From assembly GCA_013288335.1 (NCBI GenBank), contig JABDCC010000001.1:40054-104053 (forward strand): a stretch of 64,000 nucleotides of DNA. Direction: 5' to 3'. How positions within the stretch are numbered: position 1 is the stretch's first letter; the number at the start of each line of letters is the position of its first letter. This document shows, one piece after another, positions 1-9,811 of the stretch. The translations under genes were made by a program, and so were the position numbers. Under the pieces are notes generated by a model. The model did not search any database and had not been told where the DNA came from. It saw only the letters and a list, made by a program, of their open reading frames with translations. The DNA comes from Alphaproteobacteria bacterium (GTDB lineage: Bacteria > Pseudomonadota > Alphaproteobacteria > Rickettsiales > JABCZZ01).

Positions 1-1
1 C

Positions 2-109
2 ATGCTAATCTCGGGCATTCTTTATTTTGTGAACGTTTCAGCGCTGGCCCTCGATAATCTCATTATGGAATCCAAGATCAAAAAAACTCGCGATGACAAA
101 GGAAGATAA
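2..109 (+). CDS. C-terminal fragment of an upstream (probably membrane) protein, truncated by window start
   Basis: Open frame from base 2 reading ...MLISGILYFVNVSALALDNLIMESKIKKTRDDKGR*, hydrophobic then basic tail; overlaps the start of the next ORF. Confidence 0.35.
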   Translation: MLISGILYFVNVSALALDNLIMESKIKKTRDDKGR

Positions 110-398
110 CAATAGCGAGTTGCCAAGCATGTGCGTTCTGGTGAAGGGACTCAGTGCATCAGGAGAGGCGCAATATGCCTACGTCGCTATTGCTTTTGAT
201 AAATATGAGGAATTTTTGAAAGCTGAAGCAGCGGGCTCATATGACTTAAGCGCATTTGGAACTATTCTTTGTCATGGTCTCGGAGCAGAGCCTCCCATTG
301 AGCTACAAAAGGAAATGGAAGAAAAATATGACATATCCCATGATTTAGAGCAGCAAATCATGGATGCATTGGACGCGATAAAAGCTGAGAATACGTAA
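93..398 (+). CDS. hypothetical protein, 101 aa
   Basis: ORF in track, tightly spaced between flanking same-strand genes; no family recognised. Confidence 0.6.
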   Translation: MTKEDNNSELPSMCVLVKGLSASGEAQYAYVAIAFDKYEEFLKAEAAGSYDLSAFGTILCHGLGAEPPIELQKEMEEKYDISHDLEQQIMDALDAIKAENT

Positions 399-415
399 TC
401 TATAAATCTCTTGAC

Positions 416-1225
416 TTGATCTGGCAGGACGGTTGTATTTGTATACATCAATCCGTATGCAAGATGAGTCTTATGAGTTTAAAACAGAAAGTCTCCAAGT
501 CGAAGCGTAAAGTACTGGAACTGGTAAAGCAGCCAGTAATACCTGCGGTAGGGCAGGAAATGAGTAACTACAAATATTTAACTCATATTCTGATATGGAA
601 TATCTTTTTTGGCATTGTGTGCATCCCAACCGCCGGAAAATTGATTGACGTGTTTGGCATTCCTTTGTCCATCACTATTTATTATTTTCCCTTTATTTAT
701 ATTTTTGCCGATCTGATGACGGAGGTGTATGGTTACGCAATCGCAAGGCGGATACTGTATTACACCATTGCAGCACAGATCCTTTCGACCATCGCTTTTC
801 AGTTTGTAGTGTATTATCCACCCTCCGTTGTCATGACCAATAATCAATCTTTTGTGGATGTTCTTTCCGCTGCTCCGAGACTTGTTTTCTTTGGCACGAT
901 GGCTATGTTTGTGGGAGATATCGTCAATAATTACGTGTTGGCAAAAATGAAAGTTTGGACAAAAGGGAAACATATTGCCGCCCGTTTTGCAATGTCGACT
1001 CTGTGCGGGCAATTAGTGGATACGGGTATTTTCTATGGGCTTGCCCTCTGGGGTATGCTGTCTGGTGGCATGCTTTTTAAAAGTATCCTGATGGGAAGCG
1101 CCATCAAAATAGGGTTAGAACTTATCCTGTTACCCATCACACTGCGAGTATCGGCAAAACTTAAAGAACTAGAGAAAGTTGATTTCTATGATTACAAAAC
1201 AGATTTCAATCCTTTAAAATTATAG
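416..1225 (+). CDS. VUT/YhhQ-family queuosine precursor transporter (start uncertain; ATG at 464 is an alternative)
   Basis: Hydrophobic protein with YhhQ-family motifs (YFPFIYIFADLMTEVYGYAIAR; VGDIVNNYVLAKMKVWTKGKHIAARFAMSTLCGQLVDTGIFY). Confidence 0.85.
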   Translation: MIWQDGCICIHQSVCKMSLMSLKQKVSKSKRKVLELVKQPVIPAVGQEMSNYKYLTHILIWNIFFGIVCIPTAGKLIDVFGIPLSITIYYFPFIYIFADLMTEVYGYAIARRILYYTIAAQILSTIAFQFVVYYPPSVVMTNNQSFVDVLSAAPRLVFFGTMAMFVGDIVNNYVLAKMKVWTKGKHIAARFAMSTLCGQLVDTGIFYGLALWGMLSGGMLFKSILMGSAIKIGLELILLPITLRVSAKLKELEKVDFYDYKTDFNPLKL

Positions 1226-1276
1226 GCACTCAAGTTCCATGAGTGTTTGGATTGTAAAAACTCCCCGCAATTTACT

Positions 1277-2950
1277 TTACGCTGCAAAGGCAGTGACCTT
1301 ATCCCGGCCAGACGTTTTCGATTGATACAGCGCCTTATCCGCCTCATCGATAATTGAGACAGCATCCGTAGTGTCCTTCTTTAAACTACTAACGCCAATA
1401 CTGACAGTAATAGGACGATTTTTCCAGGATGCTTCCAGAATGACCTTGCGAATAAGCTCGGCAGCTTTTAAAGCACCTTCCATAGGGGTTTGAGGCAGGA
1501 TTACAGCGAATTCCTCACCACCATAGCGCGCTACGCAATCGGAGGCGCGCGCAGTATTTTTAAGAAGTGTTGCCACTTGTTTTATGACCTCATCTCCCGC
1601 AAGATGACCAAATTCATCATTAAATTGCTTGAAGTAATCTATATCCAGCAGAATAAGCGAAAGTTCATTTTTATAACGCACCGCTCTTAGATATTCCTGC
1701 GCCAAATATTCCTGAAAATAACGGTGATTCTTAAGCCCGGTCATGCCATCGGTATCGGCAAGTGTTTTCAATGTGTCTTTTTCAGATTCAAGCTGCCCTT
1801 TTTGCATTTTAAGCAATTCATTAGACATGCTGAGGTTAGTATGAGAATCCCTCAATGCTGCCGAAGCTAGAGCATCGCGCAAGGTTGCCGTGAGTACCCC
1901 TGCCATTAATTGCAGTGTGCTAGAATCTTCTTCTGTGAAAGCAGAAGGCTTGCTGGATGCCACTTTTAATACACCAATCGTTTCTCCTTGTTGGATAAGC
2001 GGCACGACAATCATGGAGCGCAGATTCACGGTACGGCATGCTTCTTTATCCACGCGATTGTCTGTATCGCTATCAGCGCAGTATAACGGCATAGCTTGTG
2101 CGACACACAAGCCTGATAAACTACCCAGTGCTTTAATTCTGAATCCGATAAAACGTTCCATAGAACCGCTTACGGCACGGTAAACCATTTCATCGCCTTC
2201 CAGCATTTCGATGGCGGCGCCATCGGCATGAGTGATGAATTGTGTGCGTTCAGCAATAACTTTCATAGCATTTTCTAAGTTAAGCCGCTGAGAAATGATA
2301 TCTTGCTGAATGTCGACAATCTGTGTCATTCGTGCAGCTATTCCGCGATGCATAGTGGCTGTTTCACTTTCCATCTTAAGCAACATTTCGCGCGCACGTG
2401 ATTCCATGCGAAATGCAATATAAGTAAATATAATAAATAAATAGAGTATCGCGAATCCACTTATGAACAATATACGAGTGTGCTCCATCGATGCTTGCCA
2501 CCGCGCGTCCCGTTCGGTAAGGAGGCGTTCTTCTTCCTGGCGCATGGTTGAAATATTCTGTGCGATGGCGCTCATTTCATTTTTATTCAGAGAAGCAGAA
2601 GCAGGAAAAGATTGATTTGTATTGAGCGAAGAATGTTTAAATACATCATCAATTAATTGACGAAGCGGCATAATCCGTTCCTGCTGGTTTGGGTTATCCT
2701 TAGTGAGATTGGCAATGGTAGTAAGCGTTTGCAGAACTCGCTCTTCTGCCTGATTGTTCTCTTGCTCTCTCGCAATTCCTAACTGGCCCGAGAGTATCTC
2801 CAGCTGATTCAGCACTTCGTAGGTGTGCGTTACCCATTGCCCCTGTTCCATCTGCTGGTTAGGAATATTATACAGATAGATGCCAATGATTCCAAAAAAC
2901 AGAGTCAGTATGGTAATGCCGCCCAAAAAAGACCATCGCCACTTAGCCAT
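1277..2950 (-). CDS. membrane-anchored GAF-GGDEF diguanylate cyclase
   Basis: Two TM segments flanking a periplasmic helical region, GAF-like segment, C-terminal GGDEF domain with intact YGGEEF motif. Confidence 0.88.
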   Translation of the reverse strand: MAKWRWSFLGGITILTLFFGIIGIYLYNIPNQQMEQGQWVTHTYEVLNQLEILSGQLGIAREQENNQAEERVLQTLTTIANLTKDNPNQQERIMPLRQLIDDVFKHSSLNTNQSFPASASLNKNEMSAIAQNISTMRQEEERLLTERDARWQASMEHTRILFISGFAILYLFIIFTYIAFRMESRAREMLLKMESETATMHRGIAARMTQIVDIQQDIISQRLNLENAMKVIAERTQFITHADGAAIEMLEGDEMVYRAVSGSMERFIGFRIKALGSLSGLCVAQAMPLYCADSDTDNRVDKEACRTVNLRSMIVVPLIQQGETIGVLKVASSKPSAFTEEDSSTLQLMAGVLTATLRDALASAALRDSHTNLSMSNELLKMQKGQLESEKDTLKTLADTDGMTGLKNHRYFQEYLAQEYLRAVRYKNELSLILLDIDYFKQFNDEFGHLAGDEVIKQVATLLKNTARASDCVARYGGEEFAVILPQTPMEGALKAAELIRKVILEASWKNRPITVSIGVSSLKKDTTDAVSIIDEADKALYQSKTSGRDKVTAFAA

Positions 2951-3141
2951 CCATTGCTCCTATACAGATTATAAACTTAGGGTGTCTCTAAATGAGACAA
3001 TATCAGAGATCGATATGATTGTGTATCTCTGAAACAAATTTCAGAGAAATTCTGTTAATCTTTAAGGGCATTGCGGATTTTACCATTTGTTCCTATGGTA
3101 ATCCCAATTCATAATGTATTTTTTACTGCGAAGGAGACAAT

Positions 3142-3540
3142 ATGCAAACGATTGATAAGGAGGATTTTATGAATACGAATGCGAATACTTATCTTGCCAT
3201 CTTTCTTGGCAGTAAAACCAATCCGAGAATGGTGGCATGGAATGCGCTTTCTGAAAAAGAACAGCAAGCAAAAATGCAGCAAGGAATTTCTGCCTGGAAG
3301 GCCTGGGTCGAGAAACATCAGGCGTCCATTATTACTATGGGTGGACCGCTCGGTAAGACGAAGAAAATCACCCCGGACGGCATCAAAGATGTAAGCAACG
3401 AAATGGGTGGCTATACTGTCGTGCGTGCCGATTCGCATGAAGCGGCTGCTAAACTGTTCGAGAACCATCCGCACTTTACCATCTTTCCGGGTGAATCTGT
3501 AGAAGTCATGCCGGTGTTGCCAATACCGGGGGGCAGCTAA
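3142..3540 (+). CDS. YCII-related domain protein (start possibly 3169)
   Basis: Small alpha/beta protein with YCII/DGPF-like pattern (ITMGGPLGKTKKI...GGYTVVRADSHEAAAKLFENHPHFTIFPGESVEVMPV). Confidence 0.75.
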   Translation: MQTIDKEDFMNTNANTYLAIFLGSKTNPRMVAWNALSEKEQQAKMQQGISAWKAWVEKHQASIITMGGPLGKTKKITPDGIKDVSNEMGGYTVVRADSHEAAAKLFENHPHFTIFPGESVEVMPVLPIPGGS

Positions 3541-4812
3541 TTAAAGCTTCTCCAATTTAATTGCGGCATAAATAGCGACTAGCCCGTTGAGTAACGCGAC
3601 TGTCAGAAATACTTGCGGGATAGTGAAGGAAAGCGAAAGCATCGCGAGCGTCAGAAGCGTTGCGGCCACCATGAACAATGCATTCATCACATTGTTTGCG
3701 GCGATAATGCGTGCGCGGTGTATGGCTTCGCTCTTTTGTTGCATAATCGCGTAAAGCGGCACGATGTAAACACCTCCGCTTACTGCGATAAAAAACAAAT
3801 CGATAAGAATTCGCAAACCCGAAAAGCTTCCGATAAACTCCCACAATGTCATGAGTTCTGTTCGGTAAGAAAGGGCGATGGCATTGCTGGCAAAATACAG
3901 ATCAATCCCGAATATCGTCATGCAAATCGCGGCCAATGGCACGTAGGTGCTTTTTATAACGCCGTGCAATAGCTTGTTGCATAAGACAGAACCTATACCT
4001 ATGCCTATGGAAAAAACCGTCAGCAATAAAGTCACGACAGACGCATCTGCGTAAATGACGTTTTTTACGTAAGGTGCAAATTGTGAAAGAAAAGTAGCGC
4101 CTACCAGCCAGAACCATGAAATTCCAAGGATGCAGAGGAATACTTTTTTGTCGGTTTTGCTGAAACCAATGATATGCAAAGTTTCCTGCCAGATATTGCG
4201 GTTGATAATAAGCGTTGGCTCCGGCGCAGGTGCTTCGGGGATATAACGGCTGATGCAGTAGCCGGTTATGGCAAGGGCAAGCAGGGCAAAGGATACATAA
4301 TACACACCGCCCGTTTGCAGTATGAGCACACCGCCAAGAATGGTGCCGAGCAATATGGCAAGAAAGGTTCCTGCTTCAATGTAGGCATTACCTTGCAGTA
4401 ATTCATCGTCGTGTAAATGTTGTGGCAATAGGACGTATTTAATCGGCCCGAAGAAGGTAGAATGCACTCCCATACAAAATAGTGCGAACAGGAGTAGTGC
4501 CACATTTTGTATGGCAAATCCCGCAATCGCGATTGCCATAATGGCGATTTCAGCAATTTTAATAATGCGCGTGAGTTTTGCCCGGTCATATTTATCGGCC
4601 AGTTGTCCGGCAGTGGCAGAAAATAAAAAGAACGGCAGGATAAAAAGCCCTGCTGCGAGCGTTACCAGAATTTGCGCATTGCTGCCCGTCTGCACCGCTA
4701 CATGGTAAGTCACCAGCATCACCAGTGCATTTTTTAAAAGATTATCGTTAAACGCCCCAAGAAACTGGGTGAGGAACAAAGGCAGGAATCGTTTGGAATG
4801 AAAGAGCGGCAT
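3541..4812 (-). CDS. MFS transporter, lysophospholipid transporter LplT-like
   Basis: About 12 TM protein; N-term LPLFLTQFLGAFNDNLLKNALVMLVTY typical of LplT / Aas N-terminal MFS. Confidence 0.85.
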   Translation of the reverse strand: MPLFHSKRFLPLFLTQFLGAFNDNLLKNALVMLVTYHVAVQTGSNAQILVTLAAGLFILPFFLFSATAGQLADKYDRAKLTRIIKIAEIAIMAIAIAGFAIQNVALLLFALFCMGVHSTFFGPIKYVLLPQHLHDDELLQGNAYIEAGTFLAILLGTILGGVLILQTGGVYYVSFALLALAITGYCISRYIPEAPAPEPTLIINRNIWQETLHIIGFSKTDKKVFLCILGISWFWLVGATFLSQFAPYVKNVIYADASVVTLLLTVFSIGIGIGSVLCNKLLHGVIKSTYVPLAAICMTIFGIDLYFASNAIALSYRTELMTLWEFIGSFSGLRILIDLFFIAVSGGVYIVPLYAIMQQKSEAIHRARIIAANNVMNALFMVAATLLTLAMLSLSFTIPQVFLTVALLNGLVAIYAAIKLEKL

Positions 4813-4866
4813 TCGGATACCGTATCCTGAGAGTACCTGTTTGGCAACCTATCCCCGGATGCGAGC

Positions 4867-5286
4867 TTACTCTTTCTGCCCACAGTTTTTGCATAGCACG
4901 GATTTGAAACCTTCAAAGGTAAGGTAAAGACCAATCAGTAATGGAACCGTTGAGTAGACATAAAAATACTCTTCGTAATGGAGTGTGCCGAGCATTGAAA
5001 TCGTCACTTCGGGTGGGCATAACAGTGACATCAAACCTTTGAGAAACAGTATCCAGCCAAAGAGGGTGACGATAATCGGCAGCACCCCGCCTGACCAGAT
5101 ATTGTGACTGAGTATAATCGCAAGACCTCCTGTTAATATCAAGATAGCAACCAGAAATAGTAATGGTCGGTCTTGCAGCATCCCCGTCAGAAGCGCGATG
5201 AATAACTGCTTGTGCAACAACATAGACAGAGAAATAAAAATCTCGGCAATCCCGATAAGCCTGCTTAGAAAAATGGTACGTGACAT
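4867..5286 (-). CDS. small integral membrane protein, hypothetical (start trimmed to ATG at 5286)
   Basis: About 4 TM segments from MSRTIFLSRLIG...; upstream part of the track ORF overlaps the neighbouring gene and looks non-native. Confidence 0.65.
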   Translation of the reverse strand: MSRTIFLSRLIGIAEIFISLSMLLHKQLFIALLTGMLQDRPLLFLVAILILTGGLAIILSHNIWSGGVLPIIVTLFGWILFLKGLMSLLCPPEVTISMLGTLHYEEYFYVYSTVPLLIGLYLTFEGFKSVLCKNCGQKE

Positions 5287-5326
5287 AATGCACTCTCCAA
5301 TGGTAGTCGGATGAAAATTATCTTCT

Positions 5327-6457
5327 CTATTCAGGCTGTTTATGTTCACCTTCTTCGGGTTTGCGTTCAGCCGGATGCGGTGCAGGCTGAGGATGTGGCG
5401 CAGCGGCCTGAGGATGGGGTGCCGCTGCTTCTGGTCTGTGTTCAACAGGTGAATGCTGACTATTAACAGACTGAGAATATGGGCCACCTCCTGGTTGACG
5501 TTGTGCTGCAGGACGCGAAACGGGCTGAGGATGTTGAGTCACCTCAGAATTCCGCTCAGCCGAATCTGCTGCCGGGCGTGCAGCAGGTTGATGTTGCATC
5601 GCCTCAGGCTTTTCTTGTTGATTTACAGGCTTATGCGCTCCCGCATTATTTGCAGCTTTAGGAATAGCAGCGCCTTTGGCAAGGGCAGGGTTTTTAATCA
5701 CCGCCTGATTGTGCTTCTCTGCTTCCACATTCTTTGGACCAGCTTGTTTTGCGGCGACTACGCCTTTGCCGGCAAACACACCGGGGTGCGTCGTCGCAGC
5801 AATAGCAGGTTTTCCATTGTTAGCGGACGCACGCAATTGCGGATTGCTGCTTGCAGCCTTCACGTTTTTCACCTGATCAGCAGTAGGCGGTAAATGCTTT
5901 TCATGCATTGCTGCTTGTTCCTCATGCGTTGGTGCATCATGGGTTCCACCCGGACCACCATTAAAGCTGGCATTGGTTACGTTAGTGACATTGGTGATGT
6001 TGGTAACATTCGTAACTGAACGGTTAACAACAAACATGTTTCCCTGCCATCCGCCGCCATTAAAGCCATGGCCACCATACCCGCCGCCATAATTAATGCC
6101 GCCGTAAAAACCGACATGCGTTCCCCAATAACCTTCGCGCCAGCCGAAGCCACCGCCACCCCAGCCCCAATAGCCAGGAGTCCATAAATAACCAAAAGTA
6201 GGTGGTTGTACCCAGGTACCCGGTACCCAATAATAACCAAATATGCCCCAGCGCCAATGTCCTGGTACCCAGATAAATCCTTCTTGCGGTGGCGCAGGTA
6301 CTACATATACGGGGATAGCAGGAGGGGCAATGGCAACGGGCGCGCCCACGGAAATATCTGCTGAAACACCAACCCCAATTTGCGCGCTCGATGTTACCGG
6401 TGATAACAACGCGAACAATACGAGGAAAGAAGTAATGAGGGTTTTTATATACTGCAT
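5327..6457 (-). CDS. YXWGXW/WxPGxW repeat-containing secreted protein with Ala/Pro/His-rich tail
   Basis: Signal peptide; repeats FIWVPGHWRWG..YYWVPGTW..YLWTPGYWGWG..GFGWREGYWG; low-complexity C-terminus. Confidence 0.8.
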   Translation of the reverse strand: MQYIKTLITSFLVLFALLSPVTSSAQIGVGVSADISVGAPVAIAPPAIPVYVVPAPPQEGFIWVPGHWRWGIFGYYWVPGTWVQPPTFGYLWTPGYWGWGGGGFGWREGYWGTHVGFYGGINYGGGYGGHGFNGGGWQGNMFVVNRSVTNVTNITNVTNVTNASFNGGPGGTHDAPTHEEQAAMHEKHLPPTADQVKNVKAASSNPQLRASANNGKPAIAATTHPGVFAGKGVVAAKQAGPKNVEAEKHNQAVIKNPALAKGAAIPKAANNAGAHKPVNQQEKPEAMQHQPAARPAADSAERNSEVTQHPQPVSRPAAQRQPGGGPYSQSVNSQHSPVEHRPEAAAPHPQAAAPHPQPAPHPAERKPEEGEHKQPE

Positions 6458-6616
6458 ATCGGCACCTTGAGTTATTATGAATAATTAGATAACGACGCTT
6501 CTTAGGGTAAACTTTATCCATCCGCAAAAATTTTGTCCAGTATCAAAGGTATACATTGCAAAAATATAATGAATCCATAATGAGGGGGGCTCATTCTTAT
6601 TAAGAACTAATAACTT

Positions 6617-7042
6617 CTAGGTACGTTCCCACGTTTCTAGTTTTCCGGGAATGGTAAAAAATAAGGGATGGGGGTGAAGAGATAATTTTTTTATAGCCCG
6701 TAATTTATCTGGATCACGGCGGCTTAATTTTTCCCTCAGATGTTTAAGCTCAAATGCCATTTGTCCTTCTGTCACTGATATTGACATAGCACAAGGTTTG
6801 GCCAGGATTTTTTGCTTATTAAAATTGTACCCTCTGCGCTCTGCCTCTTTATGTACCTCCCAAAGGTAAGTGGCAATGGCCTCCTTTGACGATGCAGATT
6901 CATAAAAACGCTGTAATTGAGGGTGGTGGCGATATCCCTTGGTTTTTCCGTGAAGCACATGCTGCGCAAGCAAGGCCTCGCGCCATAAGGCGACTAAGCC
7001 TTTAGTATCCAGAAATGAAGGATGAAGTGACCACAAACGCAT
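6617..7042 (-). CDS. pyrimidine dimer DNA glycosylase-type protein
   Basis: N-term MRLWSLHPSFLDTKGLVALWREALLAQHVLHGKTKGYRHHPQLQRF matches the T4 endonuclease V-related family; the upstream part of the track ORF is translated tRNA. Confidence 0.8.
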   Translation of the reverse strand: MRLWSLHPSFLDTKGLVALWREALLAQHVLHGKTKGYRHHPQLQRFYESASSKEAIATYLWEVHKEAERRGYNFNKQKILAKPCAMSISVTEGQMAFELKHLREKLSRRDPDKLRAIKKLSLHPHPLFFTIPGKLETWERT

Positions 7043-7057
7043 AAGGATATTATAAAA

Positions 7058-7144
7058 TGGTGCCCGGAAGAGGACTCGAACCTCCATGATCTTGCGAACA
7101 CTAGCACCTGAAGCTAGCGCGTCTACCAATTCCGCCATCCGGGC
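7058..7144 (-). tRNA. tRNA-Leu (CAG)
   Basis: Minus strand GCCCGGATGGCGGAATTGGTAGACGCGCTAGCTTCAGGTGCTAGTG...GGTTCGAGTCCTCTTCCGGGCACCA: acceptor stem, long variable arm, TTCGAGTCC, encoded CCA; loop TTCAGGT gives anticodon CAG. Confidence 0.96.
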
Positions 7145-7195
7145 TGAAATCAAGAGAAATGCGTTATAAAAGAGGATTACCTGCTTGTCTATAAC

Positions 7196-8359
7196 TTATC
7201 CTCTGCGGCGTAGGATTATCAGTGTAATTTCGGAAGGGTTAGCGGTGCGCAACGGTGGCCCCCAAAAACCAGTTCCGCGGTTCACATAAATCCACATATT
7301 TTCATGTCGATTCAATCCTTTATAGTAACGTTGAAACAATCGGATAAACAGATTGAAGGGGAAATATTGGCCGCCATGTGTATGGCCGGAAATTTGCAAA
7401 TCAAACCCTGCAGCATGTGCTGCTTTATAGCTCGCCGGTTGATGGGCAAGAAGAATTTTTGTGAGATTAGACGGCGATCCTTCAAGTGCTTTTCCTGGAT
7501 CGGATGCATGATCAGATTGCATATACCGTGTTGAATAATCATTAATGCCTGCCAGGATAATTTCTTCGTTGCCGCGTTTGAGAATAATGTGCTCATTGGA
7601 TAAAATGCGCGCGCCTAGTTTTGCAAACTCAGCAATCCACGCGCCTGCACCCCAATAATATTCATGATTGCCGGTTACAAAGAAGACGCCATAAGGCGCA
7701 TGAAGCTTTGCAAGTGGTGCAACCTTATCTCGTAAATCTTCCACGCTGCCATCAACAAAATCTCCCGTGAGTGCAATGAGGTCGGGCTTTAGATTATTCG
7801 CCATAGTGACTACATTTTCTGTATAATCACGGCCAATTATCGAGCCCACATGCAGATCGGAAATCTGCACTATTTTAAATCCATCAAAATTTGCTGGAAG
7901 ATTATCAAGCGGTATTTCAACTGTGCGAACGGTAGGGCCAGAAGCGGCCTGTTTTATGCCAAGCGCAATAGTGCCAAATGTAAGGGCAGCAAGCAAAAAT
8001 AATTGTCGTCGATCAAACAATGCACCATTATTAGGTAATGAAATCAATTTCCATATCGTACTTATAATATCAGCTGAGAGTGTATAGATGAACAGGCATG
8101 AAAGAATGCCGAGTGCCGCATAGGACGCCCAGTCAATGAGGTTAAAAATTACATTCAAGCCGCTGCGGTCTTTGAGTCCGGGAAATAAAAGCCGATCGCC
8201 AAAAGGCGCGGCAAGTTGCAGTGCGAAGAATACAAAAGTGAACAGCCACACTATAAACAAATGCCCACCCGCGAAAGGCCAGATGGCAACAAGGCTCATC
8301 GCCACATAACCATTCATGAACGCAAGAAAACCGATAAGAATGAGGATTCGCATGAACAA
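7196..8359 (-). CDS. membrane-anchored metallophosphoesterase
   Basis: N-terminal TM region then calcineurin-like motifs VQISDLHVG, LTGDFVDG, TGNHEYYWG, SGHTHGGQ. Confidence 0.92.
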   Translation of the reverse strand: MFMRILILIGFLAFMNGYVAMSLVAIWPFAGGHLFIVWLFTFVFFALQLAAPFGDRLLFPGLKDRSGLNVIFNLIDWASYAALGILSCLFIYTLSADIISTIWKLISLPNNGALFDRRQLFLLAALTFGTIALGIKQAASGPTVRTVEIPLDNLPANFDGFKIVQISDLHVGSIIGRDYTENVVTMANNLKPDLIALTGDFVDGSVEDLRDKVAPLAKLHAPYGVFFVTGNHEYYWGAGAWIAEFAKLGARILSNEHIILKRGNEEIILAGINDYSTRYMQSDHASDPGKALEGSPSNLTKILLAHQPASYKAAHAAGFDLQISGHTHGGQYFPFNLFIRLFQRYYKGLNRHENMWIYVNRGTGFWGPPLRTANPSEITLIILRRRG

Positions 8360-8380
8360 GAAGGTGCCTTTAAATTTTGA

Positions 8381-9811
8381 TTATTTTGGATTCACTGCTT
8401 TATCATCATGCAGATTCCAGCCGCCGCCGAGCGCTTTGATAAGTGCAATTCGTGCATTGATACGGCGAGTGAGGATGTCGTTTGAGGCAAGCTCTGCTTG
8501 AAGCGCGGTATTCTGAGAAACCACTACATCCAAATACGTTGCAATGCCGCCTTTATAGCGATCTTGGGCTTGAGTAAGCGCTTTCTCAGCGGCTTCCGTG
8601 GCTGCAGTCTGGCTTGTATTTTCCTGCTCCAACTGTTTGATGGCGACGAGATTATCTTCTGCTTCTTTGAAAGCGGTAAGTACCGTTTCGCGGTAATTGG
8701 CAATCGTTTCATTATAAGCAGCGCGTGCCTGATCGTTCATCGCGTGAATTTTTCCGGCGTCAAATAGTGTCATTACCGCGCTTGGCCCAAGCGACCAGAA
8801 CTGGCTCGGTGCATTAAACAATGTGGAGCGGGTAATGCTTTCAAAACCAAACATAGCATCGAGGCTTATGGTAGGGAAGTAAGCGGCGCGGGCAACGCCA
8901 ATCTCGGCATTGGCAGAGGAAACCCGGCGTTCTGCGGCAGCAATATCCGGGCGGCGCTCCAGCAACGTGGAGGGTAAGCCCGCATCAATTGTTGGAGCTT
9001 CGCTGACTATGGTTACGGGGTCAATTTTAAAAGAAGACGGCATCTCACCCACGAGTATGGCGATCGCATGTTCCATTTGCGCGCGTTGTAATGCAGATTC
9101 CGCACTTTGTGTTTTGGCATTTTCTAATTGTGTTTTCGCCTGATCCACATCCGCTTCTGAAGCTATACCGCCATTATGACGGTCATTGGTGAGGTCGTAT
9201 GCTTTCTGGTAAGCATCAATAGCTTTGCCAAGTATAACTTGTGCTTTATCAAGTGCGCGCAGATTAAAATAATCGGTGGCGAGTTCTGCGTGGATACTTA
9301 AATCCAGCACCGCTTTATCAGCAGCGCTTGCTTGTGCAAGATTACCGGCGGCTTTGGCGGAATTGCGCACGCGCCCCCAGATATCAAGCTCATAGGATAA
9401 ATCCACGCCCACTATATTTTCGTTATAGAGTGAAAGTGTTGTCTGTGAGGTAATATTATGGGAAAGCTGATTGCGGCTTTCACTGGCATTTGCAGTCACG
9501 GTGGGAAAATAAGCAGCATTGGCTTGCGTTGCAACGGCACGTGCCTGATCATAACGTGCAATGGCAGCTTTTAAATCCTGGTTTGAACTTGCAACTTTGC
9601 TTTCCAGATCATTTAATTTTTCATCACCGAATATTTTCCACCACTCTCCACGCTCTATAGCATCTGCGGGTTTTGCAAGTTGCCAATCTTTGTTTTCCTT
9701 ATAGGCCTCTGGAATAGGTGCGGTACTGGGTTGTGTATATTTGGGCGCAAGTGAACAGGAGGCTAATGTCCCAAATAACAGTGCGCCCAGAATAAGATTT
9801 CTGAATATCAC
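8381..9811 (-). CDS. RND efflux outer membrane lipoprotein, NodT/OprM family
   Basis: Lipobox LASCSLAPKY; EWWKIFGDEKLNDLE; LLERRPDIAAAERRV. Confidence 0.95.
   Translation of the reverse strand: MIFRNLILGALLFGTLASCSLAPKYTQPSTAPIPEAYKENKDWQLAKPADAIERGEWWKIFGDEKLNDLESKVASSNQDLKAAIARYDQARAVATQANAAYFPTVTANASESRNQLSHNITSQTTLSLYNENIVGVDLSYELDIWGRVRNSAKAAGNLAQASAADKAVLDLSIHAELATDYFNLRALDKAQVILGKAIDAYQKAYDLTNDRHNGGIASEADVDQAKTQLENAKTQSAESALQRAQMEHAIAILVGEMPSSFKIDPVTIVSEAPTIDAGLPSTLLERRPDIAAAERRVSSANAEIGVARAAYFPTISLDAMFGFESITRSTLFNAPSQFWSLGPSAVMTLFDAGKIHAMNDQARAAYNETIANYRETVLTAFKEAEDNLVAIKQLEQENTSQTAATEAAEKALTQAQDRYKGGIATYLDVVVSQNTALQAELASNDILTRRINARIALIKALGGGWNLHDDKAVNPK

Noticed and set aside
421-464. 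Possible preQ1 riboswitch before the queuosine precursor transporter
   Set aside because: No recognisable preQ1-I aptamer core in the short leader, which is also largely occupied by the upstream gene end.
578-1012. Minus-strand ORF of 144 aa inside the VUT transporter
   Set aside because: Lies wholly inside a well-supported gene; His/Cys-rich composition typical of antisense translation.
7043-7153. N-terminal part of ORF 6617..7153 (MISARMAELVDALASGASVRKIMEVRVLFRAPF)
   Set aside because: This is the familiar false translation of a tRNA-Leu gene; the CDS was trimmed to start at 7042.
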